NCBI GenBank assembly: GCA_903853285.1
Contig: CAINTF010000283.1
Coordinates: 1-7,366, forward strand
Direction: 5' to 3'
Source: an uncultured Acidimicrobium sp.
GTDB taxonomy: Bacteria; Actinomycetota; Acidimicrobiia; Acidimicrobiales; Ilumatobacteraceae
DNA: 7,366 nt
A program made the translations under genes and the position numbers. The notes under the pieces are model-generated. The model saw only the letters and a list, made by a program, of their open reading frames with translations, made no database searches and was not told where the DNA came from. This document shows, one piece after another, positions 5,762 to 7,366 of the stretch. The stretch's first letter is position 1. Each line of letters opens with the position of its first letter.

Positions 5762-6721
5762 ATGTTTGAACTTGCTTCCCGATTAATTGCAGAATTTTAT
5801 TCGCTCACCCATAACTACGCCTTGGCGATTGGTTTGGTTGCCGTGGTGGTGATGTTGCTCATCACCCCACTCACACTCAAGAGCACCAAAGGCATGCTTG
5901 AGATGCAAAAACTTCAGCCGGAGATGCGACGTCTTCAAGCCCAGTTCAAAGGTGATCGCCAAAAATTAAACGAAGCGATGATGAAGTTGTATCAGGAACA
6001 CAAAGTCAACCCGATGGCTTCGTGTTTGCCGATCGCGGCGCAAATGCCGGTGTTCATCATCATGTTCCGCGCGTTGCGAGGATTGATTAACCGTCCTGCC
6101 GGAATTGGAACTGCCTTCGTCCCAAAATATCTCGACCACACTTCGGATTTGTACAACTCGCTACTTGGCAAAACAAAAATGCTTGCATTTGGTTTGGATC
6201 TTGCAGAGACTCCAGTCGCCGCAGTGAAGGCCGGCTTCGGCAAAGGCATGATCTACGTCGGGTTTGTTGCATTGCTTGCCGGTTTGTATTTCGTGCAACA
6301 AAAAATGGTTGCATCGCGCACAGTAAGCCCAACCATGTCGGCGAGCCAAGCCAAGTTAATGCAGTATTTACCAGTGTTATTTGCTGTTTTTCAGCTTTTC
6401 CTTCCTACTGGTTTGATCGTCTATTACATGGTGCAAGCAATCATTCGCATCGTTCAGCAGTTCTACATCACCAAACGTTTTTATGGACACGATTCGTCGT
6501 TGGGGCGTCAAGCACAAGCCGCTAGCGCTGTAGCACGTGACATGAATCAAAAAGACAAAAAGGAAAACAAAAAAGAAATCAAACCTGCAGCAGATCCCGA
6601 CGCACCTTTTTCGAGCAAGCGCGTCACTCCTCCAAAGGGAAAATCTTCTGGCACTTCGCGACGTCCGCAAGCTCCAGGAAAAAATCGAAGTGGTTCGGTT
6701 GCTCGCCGACCAAAACCATAA
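5762..6721 (+). CDS. yidC: membrane protein insertase YidC (Oxa1 family)
   Basis: YidC inserts proteins into the cytoplasmic membrane, alone or with SecYEG. This 319-residue form is the short type without the large periplasmic domain of proteobacteria. From the sequence: TM1 about 19-38, a charged cytoplasmic hairpin 40-85 (LQPEMRRLQAQFKGDRQKLNE), TM2 about 87-106 (CLPIAAQMPVF), TM3 about 162-180, TM4 and TM5 about 202-233, and a Lys/Arg/Pro-rich tail from about 245 that probably touches the ribosome. I see no clear signal peptide or lipobox. The groove arginine normally just before the TM1 'LLxxPL' segment is Met31 here. The ATG at 5762 is forced by an in-frame TGA (5753-5755), which is also the yidD stop. 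It lies 6 nt after yidD; 40 A/T-rich bases separate it from jag. Confidence 0.96.
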   Translation: MFELASRLIAEFYSLTHNYALAIGLVAVVVMLLITPLTLKSTKGMLEMQKLQPEMRRLQAQFKGDRQKLNEAMMKLYQEHKVNPMASCLPIAAQMPVFIIMFRALRGLINRPAGIGTAFVPKYLDHTSDLYNSLLGKTKMLAFGLDLAETPVAAVKAGFGKGMIYVGFVALLAGLYFVQQKMVASRTVSPTMSASQAKLMQYLPVLFAVFQLFLPTGLIVYYMVQAIIRIVQQFYITKRFYGHDSSLGRQAQAASAVARDMNQKDKKENKKEIKPAADPDAPFSSKRVTPPKGKSSGTSRRPQAPGKNRSGSVARRPKP

Positions 6722-6761
6722 TTAATTTATTCGCCACATCAAATAAGTAACGAGGAAATGT

Positions 6762-7366
6762 ATGGAATGGGTAGAGACAACCGCTGACACACTTGAAGCA
6801 GCAAAAAATTTGGCACTCGATCAGTTGGGTGTTTCAGAAGAAGATGCCGAGTTCGATGTTCTTGAAGAACCAAAACCAGGTTTGTTTGGACGCACTCGTG
6901 GCGAAGCTCGTGTTCGCGCTCGAGTTCGACCAACAGCACCACGTTCAAAGCCAGAACGCCGTGATCGCGGTCCGAAGCGCACAACTCGTGCAGAAGGTGA
7001 TGCACCGAAGGGCCGTCGTGGACCAAAGTCGGCAGCCGGGTCAGACCGACCACGCCGTGAGCCTCGAAAATCATCCGATGCCGAGCGGGCTCCACGCCCT
7101 GAAGGTCCCCCAGTAGATCCAGCCACTGTGAGTGCTGCTGCGACCACATTTTTGGAAGGAATGTTGACAGCTGCTGGTCTCGTTGGCCAAGTGACATCCA
7201 CGCTGAATGGCGAAGATATCGATATCAACGTCTTGGGCGATGATGTCTCGGTATTCGTTGGACAACGAGGCGCCACATTAATGGCCGTGCAGGACCTCAC
7301 CCGTGTAGTGAGCCAACGTCGCCTTGGCGACCATGACACCCATATGCGTGTTGACATTGGTAGCTA
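6762..7366 (+). CDS. jag: Jag/KhpB RNA-binding protein (runs off the window)
   Basis: This protein has a Jag_N domain (about 1-48) with the hallmark KPGLFG (GLFG at 40-43), a basic linker (44-117), then a KH domain from about 118 with the RNA-binding GxxG loop GQRG at 167-170. The family's C-terminal R3H domain should follow but lies beyond the edge; 201 codons are visible. Jag, now often called KhpB, binds RNA together with KhpA and affects cell division and envelope growth in Firmicutes; its role in this lineage is unknown. It is almost always next to yidC, as here. The ATG at 6762 is supported by GAGG (6752-6755) six bases upstream. Another ATG at 6758 is in a different frame. The linker has 20 Arg and 5 Lys in 74 residues. 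Confidence 0.94.
   Translation, partial: MEWVETTADTLEAAKNLALDQLGVSEEDAEFDVLEEPKPGLFGRTRGEARVRARVRPTAPRSKPERRDRGPKRTTRAEGDAPKGRRGPKSAAGSDRPRREPRKSSDAERAPRPEGPPVDPATVSAAATTFLEGMLTAAGLVGQVTSTLNGEDIDINVLGDDVSVFVGQRGATLMAVQDLTRVVSQRRLGDHDTHMRVDIGS

Noticed and set aside
6722..6761. A/T-rich 40-bp gap between yidC and jag as a terminator or promoter
   Set aside because: I see no stem followed by a T-run and no paired promoter hexamers; it holds only the jag ribosome-binding site.
6821..7357. 178-residue minus-strand open frame opposite jag
   Set aside because: It is an Arg/Ser/Pro-rich shadow of the jag linker and KH region; the plus-strand Jag_N and KH motifs are clear.
1..7366. Undescribed defence, mobile or biosynthetic system
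   Set aside because: Every sizeable open stretch is explained by conserved origin-proximal housekeeping genes. No transposase, integrase, direct-repeat array, tRNA or unexplained gene cluster is visible.

Overview
This window is a chromosomal replication-origin neighbourhood, not an accessory region. The order gyrB < dciA (DUF721) < recF < dnaN < dnaA | rpmH > rnpA > yidD > yidC > jag is the classical dnaA-rpmH arrangement. The recF-DUF721-gyrB side is the one known from Actinobacteria such as Mycobacterium. Mid-range GC (roughly half by eye), the DciA-type helicase-loader gene and the style of the YidC and Jag proteins suggest an actinobacterium, possibly an aquatic Acidimicrobiia or Ilumatobacteraceae-like lineage. 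The lineage is inference; the gene identities are not in doubt.

Left half (1-4747, minus strand): dnaA (initiator), dnaN (sliding clamp), recF (gap repair), dciA (helicase loading) and the 5' end of gyrB (gyrase B, cut by the window edge) run leftward. A 280-bp spacer between dnaA and dnaN holds DnaA-box-like sites. It also holds a candidate unwinding element: overlapping DnaA boxes, a short GC step, then A/T-rich triplets resembling DnaA-trios. A 224-bp divergent spacer between dnaA and rpmH carries a second DnaA-box cluster, including a convergent pair. The origin therefore looks bipartite, with boxes on both sides of dnaA.

Right half (4972-7366, plus strand): rpmH (L34), rnpA (RNase P protein), yidD, yidC (membrane insertase) and jag/khpB (RNA-binding, cut by the edge) form one tightly packed operon. 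It links ribosome and RNA maturation to membrane-protein insertion. rpmH/rnpA and rnpA/yidD are joined by 4-nt stop/start overlaps (TTGA and ATGA), and yidC follows after 6 nt.

I see no mobile element, CRISPR, tRNA, rRNA or undescribed multi-gene system. The points worth a second look are these: the rnpA frame stays open through the whole of rpmH, with an in-frame GTG 4 nt before the rpmH ATG; YidC has Met where the groove arginine of YidC/Oxa1 insertases normally lies; the dnaA-dnaN spacer has a DnaA-trio-like element; and the gyrB leader can fold in two ways around its probable ribosome-binding site.
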